64,000 nt of DNA. Source: an uncultured Opitutales bacterium (GTDB lineage Bacteria; Verrucomicrobiota; Verrucomicrobiia; Opitutales; Seribacteraceae). Positions 9,642-20,918 of the stretch are shown one piece after another (the first letter of the stretch is position 1; every line of letters starts with the position of its first letter). The stretch lies in contig CALSTX010000005.1 in the NCBI GenBank assembly GCA_943789375.1, forward strand, positions 62,001 through 126,000, read 5' to 3'. Under the pieces are notes generated by a model. It saw nothing but the letters and a program-made list of their open reading frames with translations. It did not search any database and was not told the DNA's origin. A program made the position numbers and the translations under genes.

Positions 9642-9670
9642 TTGCATACGGCTTCATCGTGTGTTATGTT
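9642..9670 (+). promoter_or_regulatory. Candidate sigma-70 promoter abutting the sigma region 4 gene
   Basis: TTGCAT at 9642-9647 and TATGTT at 9665-9670 are separated by 17 bases. The ATG of the next gene begins 5 bases after the -10 element, so transcription would start at or almost at the start codon. Prediction by eye only. Confidence 0.35.
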
Positions 9671-9675
9671 AAGAG

Positions 9676-9915
9676 ATGTATGCTCATAAGATTGGCACCG
9701 TCCAAATTCCAAAATTTACTGGTACCCAAGCACAAAGACTAAGGAAGACCTGTATTTGGGTTTCCGTCAATTGCCCCGGCCGAAAATTTACCCTTGAGGA
9801 AATTGCAGGTGTTATGTCTATAACCCGTGAAAGAGTTCGTCAACTTGAAGCCTCCGCATTGCGCAAGCTAAGGCATCCATCAAGAATTAAGATACTAGCC
9901 GAATTAATAAGATAG
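9676..9915 (+). CDS. Stand-alone sigma-70 region 4-like DNA-binding protein
   Basis: 79 residues. The second half, [20 protein letters not shown] followed by [16 protein letters not shown], is a near-textbook region 4.2 helix-turn-helix of a primary (RpoD-type) sigma factor. Regions 1-3 are absent, and upstream sequence is pseI, so this is not the end of a split rpoD. Region 4 contacts the -35 element and the beta-flap; alone it could act as a small DNA-binding or RNA-polymerase-binding regulator. The basic N-terminal half is unassigned. It precedes dprA by 43 bases. Confidence 0.75.
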   Translation: MYAHKIGTVQIPKFTGTQAQRLRKTCIWVSVNCPGRKFTLEEIAGVMSITRERVRQLEASALRKLRHPSRIKILAELIR

Positions 9916-9958
9916 TATTTCTAATTTTCAATCTAAAGTCTTTACTTTTTGATACATT

Positions 9959-11107
9959 TTGGGAGATTGTGAAATTGTGTTCCCTGACAATATCAGCAGA
10001 AAAGAAGCTTTTCTTTTACTTAATGGTTTACCTAAACTCGGTCCGATTAGTACAAGCCGATTATTGGTGGCTTTAGAAGGGGACCCCACAAAAATTCTAC
10101 ATGCAAGTAAACAGAAACTTCTTTCGGTCAGTGGGATTGGGGCAGCTATGGTCTCAGCAATCAAGGATGCTAATAATCAAAATTGGTTGGCAAAAGAAGT
10201 TAAAAGTTTAGCAAAGCATAATGCGTCTTTCATAACTGATGGTGAAATCCCCAGAGGGCTACATGAAATTTACGACACCCCGCTAGGATTATACCAAAAA
10301 GGTGTAATGCCTGATGGCCCTTATATTTCCATAGTGGGCACTCGTATGCCTTCATTATATGCTCAAAAAATTTGCCAACAACTATCAACTAATTTGGCTA
10401 AGAAAGGATTTTGTATAGTGAGCGGAATGGCTAGAGGGATTGATGCAATTGCCCACCAAGCTGCCCTGGACGCTAAAGGGAAAACCATTGCATTTTTAGG
10501 AAGCGGAATTGACATTATATACCCGCCTGAACATTTGAGTTTATATCGTGAAATTATAGCTACTGGGGCGGTTCTATCTGAATTTCCTTTTGGGCGAAAA
10601 GCTGATCGAAGAACATTTCCCATGAGAAATCGTTTAGTTTCAGGAATTTCTTCTGGAACAGTGGTCATTGAATCTGGAGCAACGGGAGGTAGCCTTATTA
10701 CCGCTAGGTTTGCTGGAGAACAGGGGCGTTCTGTGTTTGCAGTACCCGGGCGGGTTGATCAAACAAGTTCCCTCGGTTGCCACCAACTGATTCGAGAAGG
10801 GGCAACTCTTATCCGAAATGCAAATGACATTATCGATGATTTACTTCCTTCACTGGATTTTGATTCCATTACTGCAGGAATAACGAATGAACAAATCCAA
10901 GATAATGTGAACAAACAAAGTAGCGAAAAATTTTCTGAAAAAGAAAATACAATCATGCAGGCACTAGAAGCCGATGGCGAAATGAACAGCGAAGAAATCA
11001 ATTCCAAGACAGCCATGCCAGTACACTCAGTTGCATCTACCTTAACTGCCCTCGAACTTTCAGGTTATATCTCCAAGCGTGCGGATGGAAGATATGAAAT
11101 TGCATAG
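9959..11107 (+). CDS. dprA: DNA processing protein DprA
   Basis: 382 residues as drawn from a TTG; a GTG at 9977 is an alternative and no ATG is near. N-terminal SAM/HhH-like part, then the Rossmann core with YISIVGTRMPS, VSGMARGIDAIAHQAAL, FLGSGIDIIYPPEH and the basic FPMRNRLVSGISSG, ending in a winged-helix (DML1-like) domain from about residue 310. DprA loads RecA on incoming single-stranded DNA during natural transformation and protects it. No other competence gene is in the window. Confidence 0.9.
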   Translation: MGDCEIVFPDNISRKEAFLLLNGLPKLGPISTSRLLVALEGDPTKILHASKQKLLSVSGIGAAMVSAIKDANNQNWLAKEVKSLAKHNASFITDGEIPRGLHEIYDTPLGLYQKGVMPDGPYISIVGTRMPSLYAQKICQQLSTNLAKKGFCIVSGMARGIDAIAHQAALDAKGKTIAFLGSGIDIIYPPEHLSLYREIIATGAVLSEFPFGRKADRRTFPMRNRLVSGISSGTVVIESGATGGSLITARFAGEQGRSVFAVPGRVDQTSSLGCHQLIREGATLIRNANDIIDDLLPSLDFDSITAGITNEQIQDNVNKQSSEKFSEKENTIMQALEADGEMNSEEINSKTAMPVHSVASTLTALELSGYISKRADGRYEIA

Positions 11108-11172
11108 ATACCAAAAGTTTAATTCTTAGGGTTGCATTTCTCATATTTCCCGTTTGAATGATTTAAAGTTTA

Positions 11173-13213
<2,041 letters not shown>

Positions 13214-13417
13214 ATGAATGTCTTTGTAAATGATACCCCACACAAAACTCAGCATGATGTGGATCTCAAAACCTTTCTGCATTCTTTGAAATTAGAAGAT
13301 TTTCGAGGGTGGGCAATCGCTTTAAATGAAGAAGTAATCTCGGCTAAAAATTTTGAAAGCATGATTCTTAAAGAGGATGACCGACTTTTGTTAATACAGG
13401 CCACCCAAGGGGGATGA
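13214..13417 (+). CDS. thiS: Sulfur carrier protein ThiS
   Basis: 67 residues of ubiquitin-like fold ending in the required Gly-Gly (LLLIQATQGG). The C-terminal glycine is adenylated by the ThiF-type enzyme downstream and thiocarboxylated, then gives sulfur to ThiG. It begins immediately after thiC and its TGA stop overlaps the ATG of the next gene (ATGA). Since the protein must end after the second glycine, this is also clear proof that TGA is a stop codon here. Confidence 0.95.
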   Translation: MNVFVNDTPHKTQHDVDLKTFLHSLKLEDFRGWAIALNEEVISAKNFESMILKEDDRLLLIQATQGG

Positions 13418-14034
13418 GCTCATCATTACAAATCGCAATTATTTCATCTCCTAACTTTAGGGAGGGTGAAAATAAGATGATGATTAATCTTTTCAAGGCT
13501 GGGGTCACAAAATTCCATTTACGTAAACCTGAGCACTCATCGTCCAGTATTGCTCGTTTACTTAAAAAGGTTCCTTCGGAATATCATAATAGAATCGTGT
13601 TACATCGAGCTCCAGAACTGCTTAATGATTTTGAACTAGGAGGCTACCATCATCGCTCAAATGAACCCTTAAGAGAAGTTCCCTGTGCACGCAGTCGCTC
13701 CCTTCACCAAATCAATGAACTTCAGGTTGAAACCGAATTACTTGATTATGTTTTTTTTGGCCCAGTCTTCCAATCTATTTCCAAAGTAGGTCACAAACCA
13801 AAAGTTTCCCTGCCTCGTCTTGCATTTGCTCTCGATAAATTAGACGCCAAACCCAAAAGGCCTCTAGTCTACGCTCTTGGTGGCATCAGAAGGAATAAAA
13901 TAAGCACAATTGTAGAAACTGGATTTGACGGAGTTGCCTTGCTTGGCTCAATTTGGGGGAAACCTGATCCAGTTGCAGCTTACAAGGAGTTTAATCACTC
14001 CTTACAAAACATGTCACGATTGCATATTCGGTGA
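13414..14034 (+). CDS. TenI/ThiE-family protein (first copy), possible thiazole tautomerase
   Basis: 206 residues of the ThiE/TenI superfamily: GVTKFHLRKPE near residue 30, LDYVFFGPVFQSISK and the phosphate-binding YALGGIRRN. The catalytic ThiE motifs seen in the next gene (INDD, GVHLGK) are replaced by LHRAP and GGYHHRS, so it is unlikely to be the thiamine phosphate synthase. The same arrangement of two ThiE-like genes is known from Bacteroidota thi operons. TenI-type thiazole tautomerase is the best guess. It overlaps thiS by 4 bases and the next gene by 4. Confidence 0.75.
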   Translation: MSSSLQIAIISSPNFREGENKMMINLFKAGVTKFHLRKPEHSSSSIARLLKKVPSEYHNRIVLHRAPELLNDFELGGYHHRSNEPLREVPCARSRSLHQINELQVETELLDYVFFGPVFQSISKVGHKPKVSLPRLAFALDKLDAKPKRPLVYALGGIRRNKISTIVETGFDGVALLGSIWGKPDPVAAYKEFNHSLQNMSRLHIR

Positions 14035-14711
14035 TAGTGCATCTCCAAAATCAACCTCTTCCAGGGATGCATCCTTTAGCACATCCACTCTATTGCCTAA
14101 CATCGGATGATGTTAAGCCATCCCATGCAGTGCAAGTAGATCAAATGGTTAAAGCAGGCATAAAACTCATTCAGGTAAGGTCTAAAACCAATTTCTCATC
14201 TTTTCATTTGGATCAGCTCAAGGTATCAATCTCAAAAGCTAGGGCTCTTGGTGTATGTGTCATCATCAACGATGATTACTTATTATCTGAAGCATTGGGA
14301 GCAAATGGAGTGCATCTCGGAAAATATGATTCACTCCCCTCGGAGACCAGACTTGAACCTGATAGAGATATAATAATTGGCCGAACCGTGCACTCTCTGG
14401 AAGATGCCCAAGATGTAAAGTCATTAGGATTTTGTAATTATGTGGGCATTGGACCAATACGAGATTCTTCCACAAAGCCTGATTTGTCGCCTAGCTTGTC
14501 CGTTCAGGATATTACCGACATTATATCTGTTCTTTCTCCAATCCCTTGTTTTCTCATTGGCGGATTAACCTCAATAGATTTTCAATTACTAGATAAAACA
14601 GGGGCAAAGGGAATATGCGTATGTTCCGGCATTAGCTCCCACCATGACTTTGGATCTTACTTAGCAAACTATTCAGCCGAATCACTAAAATACTATGGCC
14701 AAACAACCTGA
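14031..14711 (+). CDS. thiE: Thiamine phosphate synthase ThiE
   Basis: 226 residues with the canonical motifs [43 protein letters not shown] and CFLIGGLTS. It joins HMP pyrophosphate and thiazole phosphate to thiamine phosphate in the cytoplasm. The start is a GTG overlapping the previous stop (GTGA), and the 3' end overlaps thiG by 17 bases. ThiD at the end of the operon makes one of its substrates. Confidence 0.9.
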   Translation: MIVHLQNQPLPGMHPLAHPLYCLTSDDVKPSHAVQVDQMVKAGIKLIQVRSKTNFSSFHLDQLKVSISKARALGVCVIINDDYLLSEALGANGVHLGKYDSLPSETRLEPDRDIIIGRTVHSLEDAQDVKSLGFCNYVGIGPIRDSSTKPDLSPSLSVQDITDIISVLSPIPCFLIGGLTSIDFQLLDKTGAKGICVCSGISSHHDFGSYLANYSAESLKYYGQTT

Positions 14712-15474
14712 CTGCTTAACATTAGGAGGGAAAAGCTTTCACTCTCGCCTCTTTATTGGGACGGGAAAATTTTCCTCTGGGGAAGCTCTTGGTGAAGTGG
14801 TCAAAGCAAGTGGCACGCAAATGGTGACAGTTGCAATGAAGAGAGCCAATCCCACTGCAAATCATGACTCCATTTTGTCTTATTTAACAGAGGAAGATGT
14901 TCAAATTCTTCCAAACACATCCGGTGTAAGGAATGCAAAGGAGGCTGTTTTTGTTGCTCAAATGGCCCGGGAGGCACTCCAGACCAATTGGTTGAAGTTA
15001 GAAATTCACCCAGACCCTAAGTACCTCATGCCCGACGCTGTGGAAACTTTACAGGCAACCAAAGAACTTGTGGAAGAAGGTTTTGTTGTGTTGCCGTATT
15101 GTCATGCAGACCCAGTTCTATGTAAGCAACTTGAAGAGGTTGGGGCAGCTGCAGTGATGCCACTTGGTTCTCCTATCGGCAGCAACAAAGGATTGGAAAG
15201 TAGAGAATTTCTGCGCATTATTATCGAGCAGGCTGAGATTCCTGTAGTAGTTGATGCTGGGATTGGAAAACCTTCACAGGCAGCCGAAGCTTTCGAGTTA
15301 GGGGCTGATGCCGTGTTAATTAACACAGCGATGGCAGTGTCTCAGGACCCAATAAGTATGGCTAAAGCCTTTCGCTTAGGGGCCGAAGCAGGGCGTGCCG
15401 GTTTCCTTGCAGGTTTGGGGCAAACATCTAACCTTGCCAAAGCAAGTTCGCCGTTAACTAGTTTTTTAAACTAA
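14695..15474 (+). CDS. thiG: Thiazole synthase ThiG
   Basis: 259 residues, standard ThiG length. Seen are [12 protein letters not shown] with the Schiff-base region downstream (VTVAMKRAN), [33 protein letters not shown] and [20 protein letters not shown]. It condenses deoxyxylulose phosphate, dehydroglycine and ThiS thiocarboxylate into the thiazole. The start overlaps thiE; thiH, which makes dehydroglycine from tyrosine, follows 6 bases later. Confidence 0.97.
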   Translation: MAKQPDCLTLGGKSFHSRLFIGTGKFSSGEALGEVVKASGTQMVTVAMKRANPTANHDSILSYLTEEDVQILPNTSGVRNAKEAVFVAQMAREALQTNWLKLEIHPDPKYLMPDAVETLQATKELVEEGFVVLPYCHADPVLCKQLEEVGAAAVMPLGSPIGSNKGLESREFLRIIIEQAEIPVVVDAGIGKPSQAAEAFELGADAVLINTAMAVSQDPISMAKAFRLGAEAGRAGFLAGLGQTSNLAKASSPLTSFLN

Positions 15475-15480
15475 AGGGTA

Positions 15481-16674
15481 ATGAAACCTGAAACATACCT
15501 TGAGCTTTTCAACCAGTCTAATTGGGAAGATGTTTCAAGGCTAATCGAGCATATAGCGCCTCAAGATGTTGAATTGGCTTTACATAATAAGGGTGCCGGA
15601 GGGTTGCAGGATTTTGCCGCCCTCATTTCGCCAATTGCCTCCAAGAATTACCTTGAAGAAATGGCGATTCTTAGTAACCGCTTAACAGAGCAAAGGTTTG
15701 GCAAAGCGATTCGTTTATTTGCTCCCTTGTATTTGTCGAACGAATGTAACAATGTTTGCGACTACTGTGGCTTCAGTCTCGGCAATAAGATCCCACGGAA
15801 AACACTGACCCCTGTGGAAATTATAAAAGAAGCAGGTTCTCTGAGGAAAAAAGGCTTTGAGCACATTCTGCTTGTAACAGGTGAATCTGCTCAAGTTGTT
15901 GATATTTCGTACTTAAAGGATGCCCTTACCATATTGAATCCATACTTTTCCAATCTTTCCATTGAAGTCCAACCGTTAAAGCAAAATGAATATGAGATTT
16001 TAATAGAAAACGGTCTTCATTCTGTTTTTGTATACCAAGAAACCTACAACCGGGAAAGTTATGCTGAGCATCATTTGAAGGGGAAAAAAAGGAATTTTGA
16101 TTGGCGCATTCAAACCACTGACAGGCTAGGTTGTGCCAAAATCAAAAAAATTGGACTTGGCTGTCTTTATGGCCTCACAAAAGATTGGCGTACCGATGCA
16201 TATTTTGCTGCCCATCATCTTTCTTACCTTGAAAAAAGGTACTGGCAGACATCTTACTCTATGTCATTCCCCCGACTGCGCCCGTGTAAAGGTGAAACCG
16301 ATCCCGCCACCGTGCTAGAAGACCGTGACCTTGTCCAACTTCTTTGTGCTTTCAGAATATTGAGCCATGAATTAGAGCTTAGTATTTCCACACGCGAATC
16401 TGCTACATTAAGAGAAAATCTTTTACCCTTGGGGGTAACCACTCTCAGTGCAGGTTCTAAAACAAATCCTGGAGGATATGCCGTTGAAGAAAAGTCTTTG
16501 GAACAATTTGAAATTTCTGATGACCGTAGCCCAAAAGAAATTTTTGACCTTCTCCAAAATAAGGGATACGACCCCGTATGGAAAGATTGGGATCATGCCT
16601 ATAATTTAACCGAGCGAGGTAACAATCCTCTTTCGAGGAAAGAAAAAGTTATCCGAACAACTGTTTTAACATGA
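15481..16674 (+). CDS. thiH: 2-iminoacetate synthase ThiH
   Basis: 397-residue radical SAM enzyme with the cluster motif C-x3-C-x2-C in LSNECNNVCDYCGFSLGNKI. It cleaves tyrosine to dehydroglycine and p-cresol for the thiazole ring. Later conserved parts include FVYQETYNRESYAEHHLKGK, IGLGCLYGLTKDWRTDA and SFPRLRPC. Having thiH and no thiO means the oxygen-independent thiazole route. Overlaps the ThiF-type gene by 4 bases (ATGA). Confidence 0.95.
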   Translation: MKPETYLELFNQSNWEDVSRLIEHIAPQDVELALHNKGAGGLQDFAALISPIASKNYLEEMAILSNRLTEQRFGKAIRLFAPLYLSNECNNVCDYCGFSLGNKIPRKTLTPVEIIKEAGSLRKKGFEHILLVTGESAQVVDISYLKDALTILNPYFSNLSIEVQPLKQNEYEILIENGLHSVFVYQETYNRESYAEHHLKGKKRNFDWRIQTTDRLGCAKIKKIGLGCLYGLTKDWRTDAYFAAHHLSYLEKRYWQTSYSMSFPRLRPCKGETDPATVLEDRDLVQLLCAFRILSHELELSISTRESATLRENLLPLGVTTLSAGSKTNPGGYAVEEKSLEQFEISDDRSPKEIFDLLQNKGYDPVWKDWDHAYNLTERGNNPLSRKEKVIRTTVLT

Positions 16675-17804
16675 GTAATTTTTCACCCGATGAAATATCT
16701 CATTACCAACGGCATCTCGGTCTTGATAAGATTGGAGAATCCGGGCAAGAAAAGCTCCAGCAGTCATCTATACTTATTGTAGGAGTGGGTGGTCTAGGCT
16801 GCCCTGCGTTGCAGTATTTGGTCGCAGCCGGTGTAGGTAGAATTGGGATTATTGATAGCGATTTAGTTGAACTGTCAAATTTACAAAGACAAATTTTGTT
16901 TACCTATGATGATATTGGTAAATATAAGGCTGAAACTGCCAAAAATAAAATATCACGGTTAAATCCTCACATAAAAATTGAATATTTTAATGACAGGTTA
17001 TGTGCAGAAAACATAGAGGAAAGACTAGAGGAATATTCAATTATATTGGATGGGAGTGACAATTTTGAAACTAAATACCTCCTTAACGACGCAAGTGTGT
17101 TATTTAACAAAGTTCTGATTTACGGATCTATCTTCGAATTCTCTGCTCAGGTAAGTGTGTTTAATTACAATAATGGACCAACCTACCGTTGCTTATTCCC
17201 AGAGCCCCCATCCGCGAATGCATTACCACCTTGTGCAGAATCTGGTGTCCTTGGTGTCCTTCCTGGCATTGTTGGTTCTATACAAGCAAATGAAGCTATA
17301 AAAGTAATCACTGGTATTGGGGATACGCTTTCAGGAAAGTTATTATTATTTGATGCATTAAGCCTTAAAACTCAATTCATTCAGGTTAACCTGAGACCTG
17401 AATCAAGAAATATCACATCCTTGGCACCAATAAACCTGAAGTGTGCTACTTCGAAGGATGAAGACCTGGGCATTCAAGAAATTGACCCCCTTACAATGAT
17501 AGCAATGAACGAGTCTGGAAAAACAGATCTCATTATTGATGTCCGAGAACTATGGGAAAGGGAGTTATCCAAAATTTCACCATCTATTCATATCCCACTT
17601 GCACATTTTGAGCAGCCTGAAAAAATTGAGTTCCCCGAACTCATTTCTTCAAGTTCCCATATCATACTATATTGCAAGGCTGGGGTTAGAAGTAGAATGG
17701 CATGTAAATCATTAGAAGCAATAGGGTATAAAAACCTGTACAACCTTAGCGGTGGCATCACGGAGTGGGGCAATACTCTGAATTCACAAGGTTTATATCA
17801 GTGA
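16671..17804 (+). CDS. thiF: ThiF/MoeB-type adenylyltransferase with C-terminal rhodanese domain
   Basis: 377 residues. The N-terminal E1-like domain has GVGGLGCPALQYLVAAGVG, DSDLVELSNLQRQILF and ILDGSDNFETKYLLND; the C-terminal ~110 residues are a rhodanese domain with the active-site loop YCKAGVRSRMA. It should adenylate ThiS and pass persulfide sulfur from the rhodanese cysteine to it. The fusion resembles MoeB/MOCS3 proteins that may also serve molybdopterin, but its place between thiH and thiD argues for ThiS as partner. Confidence 0.9.
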   Translation: MSNFSPDEISHYQRHLGLDKIGESGQEKLQQSSILIVGVGGLGCPALQYLVAAGVGRIGIIDSDLVELSNLQRQILFTYDDIGKYKAETAKNKISRLNPHIKIEYFNDRLCAENIEERLEEYSIILDGSDNFETKYLLNDASVLFNKVLIYGSIFEFSAQVSVFNYNNGPTYRCLFPEPPSANALPPCAESGVLGVLPGIVGSIQANEAIKVITGIGDTLSGKLLLFDALSLKTQFIQVNLRPESRNITSLAPINLKCATSKDEDLGIQEIDPLTMIAMNESGKTDLIIDVRELWERELSKISPSIHIPLAHFEQPEKIEFPELISSSSHIILYCKAGVRSRMACKSLEAIGYKNLYNLSGGITEWGNTLNSQGLYQ

Positions 17805-18560
17805 ATGAGTAAACGAATACTTTGCATTGGGGGATCAGATAGCTCAACTGGTGCAGGAATAACCGCAGACCTAGAGGTCGTTAAAGCATTGGGGGCAAAG
17901 GGTGTGATTGCGATTACATCGATAACAGCGCAAAGTGATGAAAGATTTTTTTCATCTCACCAGGTTTCCATGGAGGGATTGAAATCCCAGCTCAAATCAT
18001 CGGAAGCATTACCAATTGATGCAATTAAGATTGGCATGTTACCGGATTGTTATGCGATTCATGTGGTAAGCAAGTTTCTGGATAAACACAATTTGATACC
18101 AACTGTAATCGATCCTGTCTTATCGAGCTCGAGCGGTGGAAAGCTTATTAATGCTAAAGACTTTGATATTCTCAAAGAAGAGCTTTTTAGTAAGGTATCT
18201 CTGGTAACTCCAAATGCGCTGGAAGTTGAAGAGATTACTGGTCTAACATGCAAAAGTGCCGAAGATGCAATCCTTACTGCTGAGGTTTTTTCAAAGCTTG
18301 GTGCACAAGCCGTCTTGATCAAAGGAGGGCATCTACTTGGCCCGACATGTACCGATATCCTTCTCCAACAAGATCAACAGCCACAAGTTTTTACAAAAAA
18401 ACGCATTAAAAACACTAGGAGGTGCCGTGGTACAGGGTGTCGTTTATCGACGGCTATTGCTTATTATATGGCTTGCGGGGATCCTATCTCCGTTGCCGTT
18501 GAAAATGCTACTGCGGTGGTAGACTCCTATATCCAATCCACCACCCTACAAAATCCTTAA
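17805..18560 (+). CDS. thiD: HMP/HMP-phosphate kinase ThiD
   Basis: 251 residues of the ribokinase-like ThiD family: ILCIGGSDSSTGAGITADLE, AIKIGMLPD, VIDPVLSSSSGGKLI, LVTPNALEVEEITGL and QAVLIKGGHLLG. The anion-hole motif is RGTGCRLSTAIAYYMA, preceded by NTRRC instead of the commoner TH before GTGC. It phosphorylates HMP phosphate to the pyrophosphate used by ThiE. It begins on the base after the thiF stop, closes the operon, and its 3' end overlaps convergent ruvA by 4 bases. Confidence 0.93.
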   Translation: MSKRILCIGGSDSSTGAGITADLEVVKALGAKGVIAITSITAQSDERFFSSHQVSMEGLKSQLKSSEALPIDAIKIGMLPDCYAIHVVSKFLDKHNLIPTVIDPVLSSSSGGKLINAKDFDILKEELFSKVSLVTPNALEVEEITGLTCKSAEDAILTAEVFSKLGAQAVLIKGGHLLGPTCTDILLQQDQQPQVFTKKRIKNTRRCRGTGCRLSTAIAYYMACGDPISVAVENATAVVDSYIQSTTLQNP

Positions 18561-19183
18561 CGACCAAGTGCTTTTCGGATTAATTCTTCGGTACTCACTC
18601 CTTTACCTAGTGCATCAGATGCTTTTCGAATCGCTTGGTCTGCATCAGTAGCTTTATACCCGAGCGTTAATAATGCGGAAACAGCATCCTGGTAGGTTAC
18701 AAATTCAACAGGTATTTCATCGTTTACCCCATTCTCGCTTGGGTTTAACGAGGGAGCAGATTCTGCTGTTACTGATTTAGGTAAAACCTTATCTTTGAGT
18801 TCAACAACAATTCTTTCCGCCGTCTTTTTTCCTAAGCCTTGCGCTTTGGACAGCATGGCCACATCTCCACTGGCAATAGAAGTTTTGAGCATAGGTAATG
18901 AAAGGGAACCTAGTAAGTTGATGGCAATCTTTGGGCCTATTCCTGATACCTTACTTACAATCATTTGGAAAAAGTCACGGGATTCCCGATCAATAAAACC
19001 ATACAAGGTTTGCGAATCTTCTTTATAAACTGCGTGTGTGTGAAGTTTAACATTATGTCCCAGGGCAGGCAACTTCTCTGATGTAGTTAGAGGAATAAGG
19101 GTTTCATACCCAATTCCACCAATTTGAATAATTGCCATATTTAATTGGCACTCGATAAGTTTTCCTTCAATAAAAGCGATCAT
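18557..19183 (-). CDS. ruvA: Holliday junction branch migration protein RuvA
   Basis: 208 residues: N-terminal OB fold (MIAFIEGKLIECQLNMAIIQ, GIGYETLIPLTTSEKL), helix-hairpin-helix region (VSGIGPKIAINLLGSL, AQGLGKKTAERIVVELKDK) and the C-terminal RuvB-binding domain (DAVSALLTLGYKATDADQAI). RuvA tetramers bind four-way junctions and recruit the RuvB motor. It lies 16 bases after dapB on the same strand. No ruvB or ruvC is in the window. Confidence 0.96.
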   Translation of the reverse strand: MIAFIEGKLIECQLNMAIIQIGGIGYETLIPLTTSEKLPALGHNVKLHTHAVYKEDSQTLYGFIDRESRDFFQMIVSKVSGIGPKIAINLLGSLSLPMLKTSIASGDVAMLSKAQGLGKKTAERIVVELKDKVLPKSVTAESAPSLNPSENGVNDEIPVEFVTYQDAVSALLTLGYKATDADQAIRKASDALGKGVSTEELIRKALGR

Positions 19184-19199
19184 ATATTACCTATAATAT

Positions 19200-19943
19200 T
19201 TAACTGGTTAGACCCAGAACATCTTGCATGGAGTAAAGACCGGGTGCCTTGTCGATTACCCATTTCGATGCACGCAGGGCACCAGCTGCGAAAATGATAC
19301 GATCCGTTGCCCGGTGAGTTAATTCTATTCGCTCTCCAATACCCGCAAACATCACGGTGTGTTCTCCTACAACATCACCTCCACGAAGAGCGTGCGAACC
19401 GATCTCTTTTCTTGGGCGTTCTCCAACCATTCCTTCACGTCCATGGCAAAGGTTTGTATCATCCAGGCCTCTAGATTCCTTAAGGATTTCCAGTAATCGA
19501 TCAGCGGTACCACTAGGGGCATCTTTTTTTAAACGATGGTGCATTTCAATTACTTCTGGATCAAAGTCGCTGGTTGCATCCAATACCCTGGATGCTTGCT
19601 CGGTGAGATAAAATAACAGGTTCACTCCGGTTGAAAAATTACCTGCCCAAACAACTGGAATTTTTTGGGTAAGGGTGACGATTTCTTCTCGAACCTGTTT
19701 TTCATGACCGGTTGTGCCAATCACCATGGGTTTGTGGTACTCTGCTGCTACTTTTGCTAAAGGAAGAGTTGCATCTCTTAATGAAAAATCTATGACAACA
19801 TCACAGTCGCCCATAAACTCTTGCGGATTGTCCCCAAGATCAACCGGATAAGAGATTTCGCATTGGTGGTCTTCAGCAATCGATTTAATTGCTTGTCCCA
19901 TTCGTCCGCGGGCTCCGCTCAATAATATTTTTTTGAAACTCAT
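19200..19943 (-). CDS. dapB: 4-hydroxy-tetrahydrodipicolinate reductase DapB
   Basis: 247 residues with the Rossmann start KILLSGARGRMGQAIKSIAE, VVIDFSLRDATLPLA, the cofactor loop PMVIGTTGHEK, NFSTGVNLLFYL and the catalytic EMHHRLKKDAPSGTA. It reduces the DapA product in the diaminopimelate/lysine pathway, using NAD(P)H. Its start overlaps the dapA stop by 4 bases, so dapA and dapB are translationally coupled. Confidence 0.96.
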   Translation of the reverse strand: MSFKKILLSGARGRMGQAIKSIAEDHQCEISYPVDLGDNPQEFMGDCDVVIDFSLRDATLPLAKVAAEYHKPMVIGTTGHEKQVREEIVTLTQKIPVVWAGNFSTGVNLLFYLTEQASRVLDATSDFDPEVIEMHHRLKKDAPSGTADRLLEILKESRGLDDTNLCHGREGMVGERPRKEIGSHALRGGDVVGEHTVMFAGIGERIELTHRATDRIIFAAGALRASKWVIDKAPGLYSMQDVLGLTS

Positions 19944-20832
19944 GAAATTGTTAGGTTTGCTGCTATTTTCTTTAATAAATCCAAATTCTTATCTGATGGA
20001 GGGCATAAGGGAAGTCTTACCTCGGCTGATGAAATTAGCCCTTTCAAGAGTAAGAGTATTTTGATTGGGACTGGGTTTGGTTCACAAAATATATCGGTGA
20101 AAAAAGAATAGTTTGATAGATGGAGTTTTCTCGCTTCCTCCAATTGACCATTTTGAAGAAAAGAAACTAATTCGGAGACTTTTTCAGGGATAATGTTTGA
20201 TGCTACGCTAATCACTCCTTTTGCCCCGCAAGCCATAAAAGGTAAAGTCAACCCGTCATCGCCTGAAAGAACAATAAAGTCATCATCAACAACAGCCATT
20301 GTCTCGGACACTTTCGCAGACTTACCTCCTGCCTCCTTAAGTGCACAAATATTTGGGTACTTATCCCTGAGTCGTAATACGGTTGAGGTCGATATCTCAA
20401 TCCCGCAACGAGATGGTATGGAGTAGAGAACAATGGGTTTTTCCGTTCTTTCAGCAAGAGCTGATAAAATGGGCAAATAACCCATCTTGACTTGGCTTGT
20501 TGTAATACGGGGCTACCAAAAGAAAAGCATCTGCACCTAAGCTATCTGCTTTTTGAGTAAGCTGAAGTGCCTCTTCTGTAGAATTTGCACCGGTTCCCGC
20601 AATCACAGGAAGTTTGCCACCCACATGATTAACAGTCTCCTTTATGACCTGCAAATGTTCATTCTCACGAAGGGTAGGGGACTCTCCGGTTGTACCACAC
20701 GGCACAACGCCAGTGACGCCACCTTTTAATTGCCTTTCAAGTAACTTCGATAGGTCCGTATAGATTAACGTCTCCATCTTGCATGGGTGTGATGAGAGCT
20801 GTGTGAGCTCCGTGAAGTAGATTCTTGTCCAT
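19940..20832 (-). CDS. dapA: 4-hydroxy-tetrahydrodipicolinate synthase DapA, frameshifted as sequenced
   Basis: Three frames join to a normal-length DapA. It starts at the minus-strand ATG 20832 (LLHGAHTALITPMQDGDVN), moves near 20755 to the frame reading GVVPCGTTGESPTL, FLLVAPYYNKPSQDGL, and near 20480 to the frame with KPIVLYSIPSRCGIE and ICALKEAGG, where the lysine is the Schiff-base residue. Each switch needs only one base gained or lost and similarity is uninterrupted, so a sequencing error is likelier than loss of this usually essential gene. DapA condenses pyruvate with aspartate semialdehyde. Divergent from lepA. Confidence 0.88.
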
Positions 20833-20846
20833 TATGAATAAATATG

Positions 20847-20900
20847 CGAGAAAGGATATTCCCGCGTTAATTTTCCATCTCCTTTCTCGAAGGGAAAATT
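20847..20900. repeat. Two interleaved perfect inverted repeats between dapA and lepA
   Basis: CGAGAAAGGA (20847-20856) is the exact reverse complement of TCCTTTCTCG (20880-20889), and AATTTTCC (20869-20876) of GGAAAATT (20893-20900). The arms interleave, so the two hairpins compete. They fill most of the 86-base divergent gap and end 18 bases before the lepA ATG. They may be operators or a leader-RNA switch; there is no match to a lysine riboswitch. Confidence 0.6.
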
Positions 20901-20918
20901 TCAGTGGTCAACTTTTTA

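Noticed and set aside
20833..20918. Lysine riboswitch upstream of dapA
   Set aside because: The gap is only 86 bases, far too short for the ~170-base lysine aptamer, and shows none of its conserved blocks.
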